DNA of 64,000 nt from Bog-756 sp963839925 (GTDB lineage Bacteria; Actinomycetota; Acidimicrobiia; Acidimicrobiales; RAAP-2). Below are positions 17,806 through 26,144 of this stretch, one piece after another. The DNA lies in NCBI GenBank assembly GCA_963839925.1, contig CAWIWV010000001.1, positions 1,488,001 to 1,552,000 on the forward strand, read 5' to 3'. Made by a program: the position numbers and the translations under genes. The notes under the pieces are model-generated. The model saw only the letters and a list, made by a program, of their open reading frames with translations. It had not been told where the DNA came from and made no database searches. Position 1 is the stretch's first letter; each line of letters opens with the position of its first letter.

Positions 17806-18624
17806 GTGGACAACATGCTGGATGAGGGTACGAACGAGATGGTGGGCGAGACAGGGGACGATCCACTGGTCATCGCCGGTCGACCGTTCACGTCGCGACT
17901 CCTGCTCGGCACCGGAGGGATGGCCAGCACCGAGTCACTGCACGAGGTGGTCGTCGAGTCCGAGACCGAAATGGCCACCGTTGCGGTGCGACGGGTCGAC
18001 CCGGCAGCCCGGCACTCGCTGGTCGACCTCCTTGCACAGCTCGAGATCGCCGTCCTGCCCAACACCGCGGGGTGCTTCACCGCAGCCGACGCCGTCTTCA
18101 CCGCCAAGCTCGCCCGTGAGGCCTTCGAGACCGACTGGGTGAAGCTCGAAGTCATCGGCGACGACCGGACCCTCCTCCCCGACACGGTCGAACTTGTCAC
18201 CGCCGCCGAGCAGCTCGTCGACGAGGGCTTCGTGGTGCTGCCCTACTGCGGCGACGACCCGGTCGCCGCCCGCCGGCTCGAGCAGGCCGGCTGTGCCGTG
18301 GTCATGCCACTCGGGGCGCCGATCGGGAGCGGCCTCGGCATACGGAATCCGCACAACATCTCCCTCATCGTCGAACAGTCGTCGGTGCCGGTCGTGCTCG
18401 ACGCCGGCATCGGCACCGCGTCCGATGCCTGTCTCGCGATGGAGCTGGGCTGCGACGCGGTGCTGGTGGCATCGGCGATCACCCGCGCGCAGCGGCCTGG
18501 GCTCATGGCCGCTGCAGTCCGCGACGCGGTGCGCGCCGGTCGTACGGCCCGTCGAGCCGGTCGAATCACCCGCCGCTTCCACGCCGAAGCCTCGAGCTCC
18601 TTCGAGGGCATGGTCGATCAGTGA
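17806..18624 (+). CDS. thiG: thiazole synthase ThiG
   Basis: Condenses 1-deoxyxylulose 5-phosphate, dehydroglycine and ThiS-bound sulfur into thiazole phosphate. The TIM-barrel landmarks are present: LLLGTGGM, EVIGDDRTLLPD, VLPYCGDDPV, PLGAPIGSGLGI and VVLDAGIGTASDA. The frame opens at a GTG at 17806, but ATG codons at 17815 and 17839 are in frame. The last has GAGGG ~10 nt upstream and gives the usual short lead before DPLVIAGRPF, so 17839 may be the true start. The stop overlaps the thiD start by 4 nt (GTGA). Confidence 0.93.
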   Translation: MDNMLDEGTNEMVGETGDDPLVIAGRPFTSRLLLGTGGMASTESLHEVVVESETEMATVAVRRVDPAARHSLVDLLAQLEIAVLPNTAGCFTAADAVFTAKLAREAFETDWVKLEVIGDDRTLLPDTVELVTAAEQLVDEGFVVLPYCGDDPVAARRLEQAGCAVVMPLGAPIGSGLGIRNPHNISLIVEQSSVPVVLDAGIGTASDACLAMELGCDAVLVASAITRAQRPGLMAAAVRDAVRAGRTARRAGRITRRFHAEASSSFEGMVDQ

Positions 18625-19532
18625 ACCACGACGAGAACCCGCCGGTGGCGCTGAGCATCGCCGGTTCGGACTCGGGTGCAGGGGCCGGCATACAGGCAGA
18701 TCTCAAAACCATGAGCGCACTCGGCGTGTTCGCGACCACCGCGATCACCGCGGTCACCGCCCAGAACACCGCCCGGGTCACCGAGGTCCACCACCTCCCA
18801 GAGAGCCTCGTCGCCGCCCAGGTGCGCGCTGTGGTCGACGACCTGCCCGTCGCGGCCACCAAGACCGGACTGCTCGGCACGATGGCGGTGGTCGAGACCG
18901 TTGCCGATCTCGCCGCCTCAGGCCTGCTCCCCCAGCTGGTGGTCGATCCGGTGATGGTCGCCTCTACGGGCACCGCCCTGGTCGCCGAATCGTGCGTCGA
19001 GGCGTACCGCACCCGCCTTTTTCCCCACGCGTTGCTGATCACGCCGAACCTTTGGGAAGCAGCGCTGCTGGTCGACGAGCCGGCATCCGAGGTCCGGGGA
19101 GTCGAGGCGATGATCGAGCTCGCTCAGCGGATCCACAGGCTCGGCCCGGCGTGGGTCCTGGTCAAAGGGGGCCATCTCCCCGAGGTCGAGCGCAACTCGG
19201 ATCAGGACGCCCCCCCTGACGATTTCGACGAGCAGACCGGTGCGGTCGATGTGCTGTTCGACGGCCACCGGGCGACCGTACTCAGCGGGCCGCGGGTCGA
19301 CACCGCCAACACCCACGGCACCGGTTGTTCGCTCTCGGCGGCCATCGCAGCCCACCTGGCCCGTGGCGCCAACGTCCCCACGGCAGTCGCCGCGGCGAAG
19401 GCCTTCGTCCGCGAAGCCCTGGTCGGCAGCGCTCGGTGGCAGCTCGGAGAAGGGCACGGTCCGCTCGACCATCTCGGTTGGACCATCCACCCGGTCACGC
19501 CAGCGGCTGCCGACGCCCTACCTCGTACGTGA
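18621..19532 (+). CDS. thiD: hydroxymethylpyrimidine/phosphomethylpyrimidine kinase
   Basis: Phosphorylates HMP and HMP-P to the pyrophosphate that is joined to thiazole phosphate. Ribokinase fold: the opening SIAGSDSGAGAGIQADLKTM, the conserved VDPVMVASTG and the catalytic region HGTGCSLSAAIAA are all present. At 303 residues it is slightly longer than usual because of an acidic insert near residues 190-215 (NSDQDAPPDD). It starts at a GTG overlapping the thiG stop and ends directly before a strong terminator, so it closes the operon. Confidence 0.93.
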   Translation: MNHDENPPVALSIAGSDSGAGAGIQADLKTMSALGVFATTAITAVTAQNTARVTEVHHLPESLVAAQVRAVVDDLPVAATKTGLLGTMAVVETVADLAASGLLPQLVVDPVMVASTGTALVAESCVEAYRTRLFPHALLITPNLWEAALLVDEPASEVRGVEAMIELAQRIHRLGPAWVLVKGGHLPEVERNSDQDAPPDDFDEQTGAVDVLFDGHRATVLSGPRVDTANTHGTGCSLSAAIAAHLARGANVPTAVAAAKAFVREALVGSARWQLGEGHGPLDHLGWTIHPVTPAAADALPRT

Positions 19533-19562
19533 AAGTGGCCGGGTCCCCCGACCCGGCCACTT
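19533..19562 (+). terminator. strong hairpin terminating the thi operon
   Basis: A perfect 13-bp stem (AAGTGGCCGGGTC at 19533-19545, GACCCGGCCACTT at 19550-19562) with a CCCC loop begins at the base after the thiD stop. It is followed by a C-rich rather than T-rich stretch. Its strength and placement make it the likely operon terminator. Confidence 0.8.
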
Positions 19563-19829
19563 CCTCCCCCCCAATCACAGGAACATCTTGCCTGGTGCAG
19601 ATCAGGCAATCCCTCCTCATTTGCAAGGAGTTCACCTCGCGAATGCTGTTGGCATTGTGATCCATGCGCGGGCAGATGTAAACCCTGTTCACTCCCAATA
19701 ATCACTATCCGTATTTACCCAAATACTCTCTGTGGTTCTTGGCCTCTTCAGGGCCCTTCAGCCCTCCGAGCGCCCTTCTCCAGACCGTCGATGCCACCCC
19801 CCCGAAGGTCACCGCTAGCATCGCTGCTC
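19563..19829. other. non-coding gap, AT-richer than surroundings
   Basis: About 270 bp with no convincing gene. Visibly lower in GC than neighbours. It holds an inverted repeat, TTGCCTG (19588-19594) and CAGGCAA (19603-19609) with an 8-nt loop, and an AAGGAG followed 12 nt later by a five-codon frame (MLLAL). It probably contains the promoter of the following gene; nothing matches a known RNA family by eye. Confidence 0.4.
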
Positions 19830-20450
19830 ATGGTCGGTACCGCAGACCAGTTCGGAGCACCGCCCTCCGATGGCGTCCAAGCCGTGGACCCGGACAACCG
19901 GCTCTACCAGCCGGTCTCCTCCCGTCGGCCGGCCCTGGTGGTGCTCGGTCTCGCCGTGTTCATTCTGCTGCTCGGGATCATCGGCTCGGCGGTCGCGACC
20001 GGCACCTCCGCCCCCAGTACCCAGTCGAACGTGCGGGTCGCCGGCAAGGTCGTCGCCCTCACCCCCGCGACCAGCGCGTTGGCCTCCATCGTCGCGGGCG
20101 GTCAACCCCCAACCGACATCATCTCCAAGCTGGCCGTTCCGGCGGGCAGCACGGTCGTGCGCACGGTCAACTCCGATCAGGGAGTGTCCCAGTTCGACCG
20201 GACGGTCTTCTTCACCACCCACCTCACCCAGACCCAGGTGATCGACACCTATCGTGCGGCGCTTCCCCGCCTCGGTTGGAGCGTCATCTACCACGGCCCC
20301 CAAACCGGGGGCACGGGAACCGAGGTGTTGGCCAAGCGAGGGAGCAGCGACGGGTTCTACTGGGAGACCGGTGTCGTGGTCTCCCCGACCACCTCCGCCG
20401 GGACGACGCCCTACTCGGTCGAGGTCTTCGAGCTCTCCGACGACACCTGA
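19830..20450 (+). CDS. single-pass membrane-anchored hypothetical protein
   Basis: 206 residues: a short cytoplasmic lead, one strong hydrophobic segment (ALVVLGLAVFILLLGIIGSA, about residues 34-55), then an extracytoplasmic domain of ~150 residues. That domain contains TVFFTTHLTQTQVIDTYRAA and GWSVIYHGPQ and resembles small secreted actinobacterial domains of unknown function. I chose the ATG at 19830; an upstream in-frame ATG at 19791 would add 13 proline/arginine-rich residues. Neither start has a clear ribosome site. The gene is convergent with the GT87-like gene 16 nt away. Confidence 0.7.
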   Translation: MVGTADQFGAPPSDGVQAVDPDNRLYQPVSSRRPALVVLGLAVFILLLGIIGSAVATGTSAPSTQSNVRVAGKVVALTPATSALASIVAGGQPPTDIISKLAVPAGSTVVRTVNSDQGVSQFDRTVFFTTHLTQTQVIDTYRAALPRLGWSVIYHGPQTGGTGTEVLAKRGSSDGFYWETGVVVSPTTSAGTTPYSVEVFELSDDT

Positions 20451-20466
20451 GTCGCGGGGTCGGGGT

Positions 20467-21780
20467 TCACGAGACGGCCGCCACGACGGCCGGTGCGAGG
20501 TGCGGGTCCGGTGGATCCTCTGCACGCCTGAGCATCCACGCCCACACGAACAGGTCGATCGGGTAAAGCAGGTAGCCGACCCGGGTGGCCGGCGCGAGCA
20601 GGATGGCGATCAGCATGACCCACCCGGCGAGAGTGGCCAACTCCGACGGATCACGAGGAGGGTGACGGAGCATGTGGCGCACCAGCACCACCAACCCGAT
20701 GACACCGACCACGGCGACGTAGATGCGGTGCTCGGCGGGAAAGATCGAGACGATGATGTGGCCTGGCATCGCACTGGCCGCCGGCGATGACACGCCCGCA
20801 AGACCCAGGGGAAAGCGGATCACGTTGTCGACGAATGCGGGGATGTTACCGAGCGCCACCGGGACGACCACCGGAACGATCACCGCTGCCACACCCAGCA
20901 GGAACCGCCCGATCGCGCGGTTGCGGTGCAGGTCGTACACGGCCCAAACCGCAAGGACGGCGAGTGGCCACGCGGTGAACTTGAGCGAGGACGCGGCGCC
21001 GAGGGCCAGTCCCGCTAGCACCGGTCTTCGGCGCTGCAGCGCGGCGAGCCCGAGCAGCATCAGGGCGACGACCGGCATGTCGTCTCCCCCGGTGGCCAAC
21101 GGCAGGGCCGCAGTCGGAAGGACGGTGAGCACCTGGAAGGAGCGGAACCTCGCGTCGGTGGGTGGCGCGAGGCGCGACAGTGCCAGCAGCGAGACCGCGA
21201 CGGTGAACACGAGGAACTGGATCCGGGCGTCGGTGAGCCGCGCCCCGATCTTGCTGGTCGCGTCGGTGCTGGACAGCCCGAACAGCACCATGCCGGGCAG
21301 GTAGGGGTAGTAGAGCTCGTAGACCGGCTCGGCCTTCTGGTGGATGAGGATGTGGCCGTTCCGGTCGATCTCCCGGTACGGATCCTTGCCGTGGGCTGCC
21401 CGCGCGCCGGCCTGCTGGACGACCACCACCTCCGGCTGGACATGGGCCGAGGGGTTCCCCTCGGAGCGCCAGACCACCTCCAAGCTGAGAGGCACCACCG
21501 TCGCCCCCACCAAGACGATCGCCAGGGCGACGATCCTGGCCGCCCGACGGCCGTTCCTCGGTGGCGAGGTCCCTGCCCGCCACGCCACCAACCCCATCAG
21601 CAACGCCGCAGCAAGGTAGGGCCCGAAGGCCAGCTCCCCCCACTGGCGATAGAGCGGGATACCCATCGCGACGGCGGCGATGCCGGCGAACACGGCCGAG
21701 CAGGCGTAGAGGAACGCGTCCCGCCCCTCCGGCGAGAGGCGTCGCCCCGCCTCGAAGATGGTCCGTCCCCACTCGGTCAT
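20467..21780 (-). CDS. polytopic membrane protein, GT87 (DUF2029)-like glycosyltransferase
   Basis: 438 residues with about ten membrane segments. The layout fits GT-C enzymes that use polyprenyl-phosphate sugars. It has a first extracellular loop with acidic and basic residues (GKDPYREIDRNGHILI), a GGDDMPVVALMLLGLAALQRRR stretch in two parts, and the LKFTAWPLAVLAVWAV motif typical of DUF2029/GT87 mannosyltransferases. It may add mannose or another sugar to an envelope glycolipid; donor and acceptor are not evident. The ATG overlaps the stop of the upstream peptidase gene by 4 nt, so the two are coupled. Confidence 0.75.
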   Translation of the reverse strand: MTEWGRTIFEAGRRLSPEGRDAFLYACSAVFAGIAAVAMGIPLYRQWGELAFGPYLAAALLMGLVAWRAGTSPPRNGRRAARIVALAIVLVGATVVPLSLEVVWRSEGNPSAHVQPEVVVVQQAGARAAHGKDPYREIDRNGHILIHQKAEPVYELYYPYLPGMVLFGLSSTDATSKIGARLTDARIQFLVFTVAVSLLALSRLAPPTDARFRSFQVLTVLPTAALPLATGGDDMPVVALMLLGLAALQRRRPVLAGLALGAASSLKFTAWPLAVLAVWAVYDLHRNRAIGRFLLGVAAVIVPVVVPVALGNIPAFVDNVIRFPLGLAGVSSPAASAMPGHIIVSIFPAEHRIYVAVVGVIGLVVLVRHMLRHPPRDPSELATLAGWVMLIAILLAPATRVGYLLYPIDLFVWAWMLRRAEDPPDPHLAPAVVAAVS

Positions 21781-23795
21781 CGGCGACCGGCCCCACCGAA
21801 GAGCCGCTGGTAGAACTCGAGCTCGGCGATCAGACAGGTCTCGATGGTTGCCGCCCGGCGGAAGCCGTGCGACTCGCCCGCGAAGATCGTCTGGGTGCAG
21901 TCGACCCCCTCGTCGCGCAGTCGCTCCGCGAACCGGAGGGACTGGGACAGCGGCACCACCGGATCGTCCTCCCCTTGGAGGAGCAGCACGCTGCCCGAGA
22001 TCCGTTCGGGATGGTGGATAGGTGAACGCTCCCGGTAGATCGCCACTGCCTCCGGCAACGGCCCGACCAACGAGTCGAGATAGCGGGACTCGAAGTCGTG
22101 GGTGTCGACGCTGAGCGCTTCCAAGTCGGTGACCCCGTACCAGGACGCCGCGCCGACGAAACGGTCCGACCGCACCAGTGCAGCCAGCGCGGTGAAACCC
22201 CCGGCGCTGGTGCCACGAATCGCCATCCGGTTCCCGTCGACCAGGCCGAGCGCAGAGAGTCCTTCGGCGTAGTGCACGCAGTCGTCGACGTCGGCCTCCC
22301 CCCACAGCCCGTTCAACGCACGGCGGTAATCGCGCCCGTAGCCACTGCTCCCCCGGTAGTCGACCAGGGCGACGGCGAGCCCCTTCGCCGTGAAGAACTG
22401 CACCACCGGATCGAATCCCCCCTCCGCTGCCGAGGTCGGTCCGCCGTGGCAGAACACCACCAGAGGAGGACGAGCCTCGACCGGCGTCGGTCGGCTCGCG
22501 TCTGCTGGCCCGGCGTGGGCGCTGCCGGCCGCCGCGAAGAAGAGCCCGGGAACTGCTCCGGTGGCGGTCGACACCGAGATCGACCTGGCCGCAGACACCG
22601 CAGAGCGGTCGACCTCCACCCCTTGCGGGCCGCTCAGGCGCGCTGCCGATCCATCGGCGTCGAGGCGAACCTCGAGGACCACCTGCGCCTCGGTGGCGGT
22701 CGACCCGAGCACGGCCACCCGGTCCACACCGTCGTCGCCAGTCTCCCCCGCGACCACCCCCTGGATGCTCACGCACGGTTGCTCGACGACCTCCACGGAC
22801 CACGGTGCCCGATCGGCCGCCGGTGTGAGCCGGACCAGCTGGTCACGACCTCGCGCACGCTTCCGACAGACCAACGATCCGTCGGCCAGCTCGGCGATGG
22901 TCGCCTGGCCGAGGATCCAGTCCGGCGCGTGGAACTCGGCGTCACCGCCGGCCACCAGGGGCTGCGGTGTGCCGCCTGCGTCCGGGGACGACTGCTCCAA
23001 CCGGTAGGGCAGCCACCATCCGCTCCGGTCGTCGACGAACACCAGGGATCCGCCGCGGCACCAGAGCGGCTGACCCACCGACGTCCCCTCCCCACCCGCG
23101 ACCCGTCGGGACCGATCCAGGCGGATCGAACCGTCCGACTCGTCCAGCGCGGCGAGCCAGACCTCCGAACTGTCCCAGGGCATGGATGGATGGTCCCAGG
23201 TCACCCATGCCAGCCATCGGCCGTCCGGCGACGGCCGCGGCGCGGAGAAGAAGTCCCCCCGCTCGACCAATGGCACCACCGACATCGATCCGTCCACCGC
23301 GACGGCAACCACCTGGTGGCGGGTGGCGCCGGCACCCACCTGCTCTCGGACCGAGACCAGCCACCGTCCCGACCGGGTGAGCCGTCCGTCTGCGTAGCGG
23401 TCGCTCAGCCGGTCCCCGGCGACCTCCGGGGTGAGCGGCGTGGCCGGTCCCGGTCGCTCGCCGATCTCGGTCCGGTACCAACGCTGATCGGACTGCTCGA
23501 CGTAGTAGAGCACCCCGCCCTCCGCCCGGAACGACGCCCCGCCGTACTCGTGCACCCGGCTCCGCACGTTCGCTCCCGGGGGAGACACCTCCCGCAGAGC
23601 AGAGCCGGGAGCCCATCGCATGACCACTTGGCGCCCACCGAGGTCCGGACGACCCTCCGACCAGTACCACGCGCCCGAGTCGGCCTGGAGGCCTCCCCGG
23701 CTGACCTTTCCTGCGGCGACCTCGGCGGCAGACCACGGCGACGGCCACCATCCGAACTCCGCCGCCCGATCGCCGTCTCCGGTGTCCCCGGTCAT
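21777..23795 (-). CDS. S9 family prolyl oligopeptidase-like peptidase
   Basis: An N-terminal beta-propeller (roughly residues 20-420) gates a C-terminal alpha/beta-hydrolase. The catalytic triad is readable: Ser in GTSAGG (about residue 530), Asp in QGEDDPVVP (about 610) and His in GESHGF (about 645). The oxyanion-region HGGPTSAAEGGF and DYRGSSGYGR segments match acylaminoacyl/dipeptidyl peptidases of S9. No signal peptide, so cytosolic. I use the ATG at 23795; a GTG at 23807 is the alternative, and neither has a clear ribosome site. The frame overlaps the downstream membrane protein by 4 nt. Confidence 0.9.
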   Translation of the reverse strand: MTGDTGDGDRAAEFGWWPSPWSAAEVAAGKVSRGGLQADSGAWYWSEGRPDLGGRQVVMRWAPGSALREVSPPGANVRSRVHEYGGASFRAEGGVLYYVEQSDQRWYRTEIGERPGPATPLTPEVAGDRLSDRYADGRLTRSGRWLVSVREQVGAGATRHQVVAVAVDGSMSVVPLVERGDFFSAPRPSPDGRWLAWVTWDHPSMPWDSSEVWLAALDESDGSIRLDRSRRVAGGEGTSVGQPLWCRGGSLVFVDDRSGWWLPYRLEQSSPDAGGTPQPLVAGGDAEFHAPDWILGQATIAELADGSLVCRKRARGRDQLVRLTPAADRAPWSVEVVEQPCVSIQGVVAGETGDDGVDRVAVLGSTATEAQVVLEVRLDADGSAARLSGPQGVEVDRSAVSAARSISVSTATGAVPGLFFAAAGSAHAGPADASRPTPVEARPPLVVFCHGGPTSAAEGGFDPVVQFFTAKGLAVALVDYRGSSGYGRDYRRALNGLWGEADVDDCVHYAEGLSALGLVDGNRMAIRGTSAGGFTALAALVRSDRFVGAASWYGVTDLEALSVDTHDFESRYLDSLVGPLPEAVAIYRERSPIHHPERISGSVLLLQGEDDPVVPLSQSLRFAERLRDEGVDCTQTIFAGESHGFRRAATIETCLIAELEFYQRLFGGAGRR

Positions 23796-23856
23796 CGGGG
23801 TGCCCACGGGCGTGTCATCGAATCGCCACGGTCATCGGAGTCAGTACGGTACCCGC

Positions 23857-24867
23857 ATGGACACCCTCCCCTCGACCTTCTCCGCCTTCGTGGTCACCCG
23901 CAGCGGCGATTCGATCGACACCTCGGTTCGGACCCTCGGGCCCGTCGAGCTGGGCGACGGTGAGGTCACCATTGCGGTGGACTGGTCGGCCGTCAACTAC
24001 AAGGACGCCATGGTGACCCGTCCCGGCAACCGGGTCGCGCGGATCTCGCCGCTGATCCCCGGTGTCGACCTGGTCGGCACGGTCCTCGACTCGGGGGACG
24101 CGTCGGTGCAGGTCGGAGCGCAGGTGGTCGTCCAGGGATACGACCTGGGCGTGGCCCACCACGGTGGGTTCTCCGAGCTGGCGAGGGTTCCGGCCGGGTG
24201 GGTCGTGCCGCTACCCACCGGGCTGTCCGCCCGCCAGGCGGCGACCATCGGCACAGCCGGCTTCACCGCAGCGCTCTCCTTGCGACGCCTCGAGCACCAG
24301 GGCCTCGCCCCTGGCGACGGCCCGGTGCTGGTCACCGGTGCGACCGGCGGGGTCGGCAGCATGGCGGTCTCGCTGCTCGCCATCCGTGGCTACGAAGTGG
24401 TGGCGAGCACCGGTAAGGCCGATGAGCAGGGCTACCTGCTCGCGCTCGGGGCATCTCGGGTCATCGGTCGGGAGGAGCTCTTCACCGAACCGGAGCGAAC
24501 CTTGGGCGCCGAGCGCTGGGCCGGAGCGATCGACTGCGTCGGCGGACCGAGTCTCTCTGCGGTGCTCCGGACCCTCCGCTACGGGGCGGCGGTCGCGGCC
24601 AGCGGGCTCACCGGCGGAAGCAACCTCGAGTCCTCGGTCTACCCGTTCATCGTGCGGAACGTCTCCCTGATCGGCATCGACACCGTGTCGACCCCGATCG
24701 CGGAGCGGCGGGCGGTCTGGGAGGAGATGGCGACCGCCTTCCCCGAAGCCCTTCTGGAGGAGATCGTCCATTCCGAGCTCGGACTGGGCGATCTCGCAGC
24801 GGCACTCGAGGTCGTGCTCGCCGGTGGGGCGACCGGGCGAATGCTGGTGAAGCCCGGTTCGCGCTGA
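23857..24867 (+). CDS. acrylyl-CoA reductase-like zinc-free medium-chain dehydrogenase (AcuI/YhdH family)
   Basis: 336-residue NADPH-dependent oxidoreductase. Family marks are SAVNYKDAMVTRPGNRVARI near residue 47, PLIPGVDLVGTV, GYDLGVAHHGGFSELARV and the Rossmann motif VTGATGGVGSMAVSLLA. The YhdH/AcuI family lacks the zinc ligands of alcohol dehydrogenases and reduces acryloyl-CoA to propionyl-CoA in characterised members; the physiological substrate here is inferred only. The ATG at 23857 gives the family-standard N-terminus. Confidence 0.88.
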   Translation: MDTLPSTFSAFVVTRSGDSIDTSVRTLGPVELGDGEVTIAVDWSAVNYKDAMVTRPGNRVARISPLIPGVDLVGTVLDSGDASVQVGAQVVVQGYDLGVAHHGGFSELARVPAGWVVPLPTGLSARQAATIGTAGFTAALSLRRLEHQGLAPGDGPVLVTGATGGVGSMAVSLLAIRGYEVVASTGKADEQGYLLALGASRVIGREELFTEPERTLGAERWAGAIDCVGGPSLSAVLRTLRYGAAVAASGLTGGSNLESSVYPFIVRNVSLIGIDTVSTPIAERRAVWEEMATAFPEALLEEIVHSELGLGDLAAALEVVLAGGATGRMLVKPGSR

Positions 24868-24885
24868 CCGGCCCTTCGAAGCCGG
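24868..24885. terminator. short hairpin between convergent reductase and lipoprotein genes
   Basis: CCGGC (24868-24872) and GCCGG (24881-24885) around a TTCGAA-containing loop, in the 23-nt gap between two convergent stop codons. Position fits a bidirectional terminator; the stem is short and no T-run follows. Confidence 0.3.
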
Positions 24886-24890
24886 CCTGA

Positions 24891-25538
24891 TCAGTCTCCG
24901 CCGGCCGCGGTCTGGGACCCGGGCCCGGTCGGCGAGAAGACCGGAGACACCCCCACCGTGCCGCCCCCGCACGGCGCGAGTGTTGCAGCCGTCACCAGGT
25001 GGTCGTAGGCGTTGGGCGGAGTGATCTCGATCGACTTCGAGCTCGGGCAGCTGGTCTCGTTCCCGACCGGAACATCCGAGTAGCCGACGTTGAACTCGAC
25101 GGAGCCGCCCGGAGCGACGGTCACCGTGGTGGGTGCCATGGAGAGGAAGCTTTCCGATCCCCCGCGCACCACCTTGGTCGGCAGCGGGGCTCCCGTCGCG
25201 CTCAGCAGCTGGAGTCCGGGGTACCCGCCGAGCACACACGTCGTGGCCGCGGTGCTCTTGAGGGCGAAGGTGGTCTCGATGGTGCCGGCGGCGCCGTTTC
25301 CGCCGACGACCGATCCCACCAGCTTGGCTGTCTTGCACCGGGCTGGACCCGCCGAGGTGGTCGGGACGACCCCCGTGGTGGTCGTCGAGCCGGTGCCACC
25401 GGTCGAGGCGGGAGCAGCCGAGGTCGGCGGGCTCGAGGTCGTGGAGGAAGTGGATGGAGATGACGAGCAGGCACCGAGCACCGCCCCGGCGCCGATCAGA
25501 AGAACGGCGAGGGTTCCGCCTCGAAGCGCTCCGCTCAC
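24891..25538 (-). CDS. DUF4232-like lipoprotein
   Basis: 215 residues. The signal peptide ends in a lipobox (VLGACSS), and a Ser/Thr/Pro-rich tether covers residues ~25-65. A compact beta-sandwich follows that fits the actinobacterial DUF4232 pattern, with strands around TTFALKSTAATTCVLGGYPG and SVEFNVGYSDVP and paired cysteines. It should sit on the outer face of the membrane. Its GTG overlaps the stop of the DUF151 gene by 4 nt, so it is co-translated with the gcvH-garA-ftsR-DUF151 block. Function unknown. Confidence 0.8.
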   Translation of the reverse strand: MSGALRGGTLAVLLIGAGAVLGACSSSPSTSSTTSSPPTSAAPASTGGTGSTTTTGVVPTTSAGPARCKTAKLVGSVVGGNGAAGTIETTFALKSTAATTCVLGGYPGLQLLSATGAPLPTKVVRGGSESFLSMAPTTVTVAPGGSVEFNVGYSDVPVGNETSCPSSKSIEITPPNAYDHLVTAATLAPCGGGTVGVSPVFSPTGPGSQTAAGGD

Positions 25539-26053
25539 GAAGAGAAGTCCTCCGGCCTGATCGAGTCGAGGAAGTTCCGGAACTCTCCCACCAGCTCGTC
25601 CGGATTGGCCCCCTCGTCCTCGTCGGGCTCGTTGTCTTCTTCTTCGTCGACCGCCAACATGATGCCCTCGTTGTCCATGAGATCGTCGGCGACGTACAAG
25701 GGAGCACCCGTGCGCACCGCAACAGCGACCGCATCCGAAGGTCGAGAGGACACCGGCACTTCCCGGTCGCCCTGGAGGAGCACGATCTCCGCGAAGTAGG
25801 TCGCCGTCTTCAGCTCGGTCACCACCACCCGCACGACATCGGCGCCGAGTGCGTCGAGCAGATCACGGATCAGATCGTGGGTCATCGGGCGAGGGGTGTC
25901 CATGCCCTGCAGTGCGAAGGCGATCGCCGTCGCCTCGGGAGCACCGATGAAGATCGGCAGGGTGCGGCCCAATCCCTCCGACTCCTGGAGCAGGAGCACG
26001 GGCGTGTTCGATTGCAGGTCCACACGCACCGCCCGAAGCCGGACTTCGACCAT
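25535..26053 (-). CDS. DUF151 / bifunctional nuclease (BFN) family protein
   Basis: 172 residues with the BFN-family sequence: LPIFIGAPEATAIAFALQG, the Arg-Pro-containing TPRPMTHDLIRDLLDALGA, and SSRPSDAVAVAVRTGAPLYV. The C-terminus is very acidic (NEPDEDEGANPDE). This is the counterpart of M. tuberculosis Rv1829, and gene order with ftsR, garA and gcvH is preserved. The family name comes from a plant and archaeal member reported as RNase/DNase; the bacterial role is not settled. Confidence 0.9.
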   Translation of the reverse strand: MVEVRLRAVRVDLQSNTPVLLLQESEGLGRTLPIFIGAPEATAIAFALQGMDTPRPMTHDLIRDLLDALGADVVRVVVTELKTATYFAEIVLLQGDREVPVSSRPSDAVAVAVRTGAPLYVADDLMDNEGIMLAVDEEEDNEPDEDEGANPDELVGEFRNFLDSIRPEDFSS

Positions 26054-26144
26054 GCATGCAACTTACTCGGCAGCGGACGGATGTGCGATCAGGCCTCCGT
26101 GGCCTGGAAGTGCGCGAACAGCGACCGGAGCGGGCCCGGACCGG

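Noticed and set aside
19495..19698. 67-codon minus-strand frame after thiD
   Set aside because: It runs through the thi terminator and into thiD, has no good ribosome site and no recognisable sequence.
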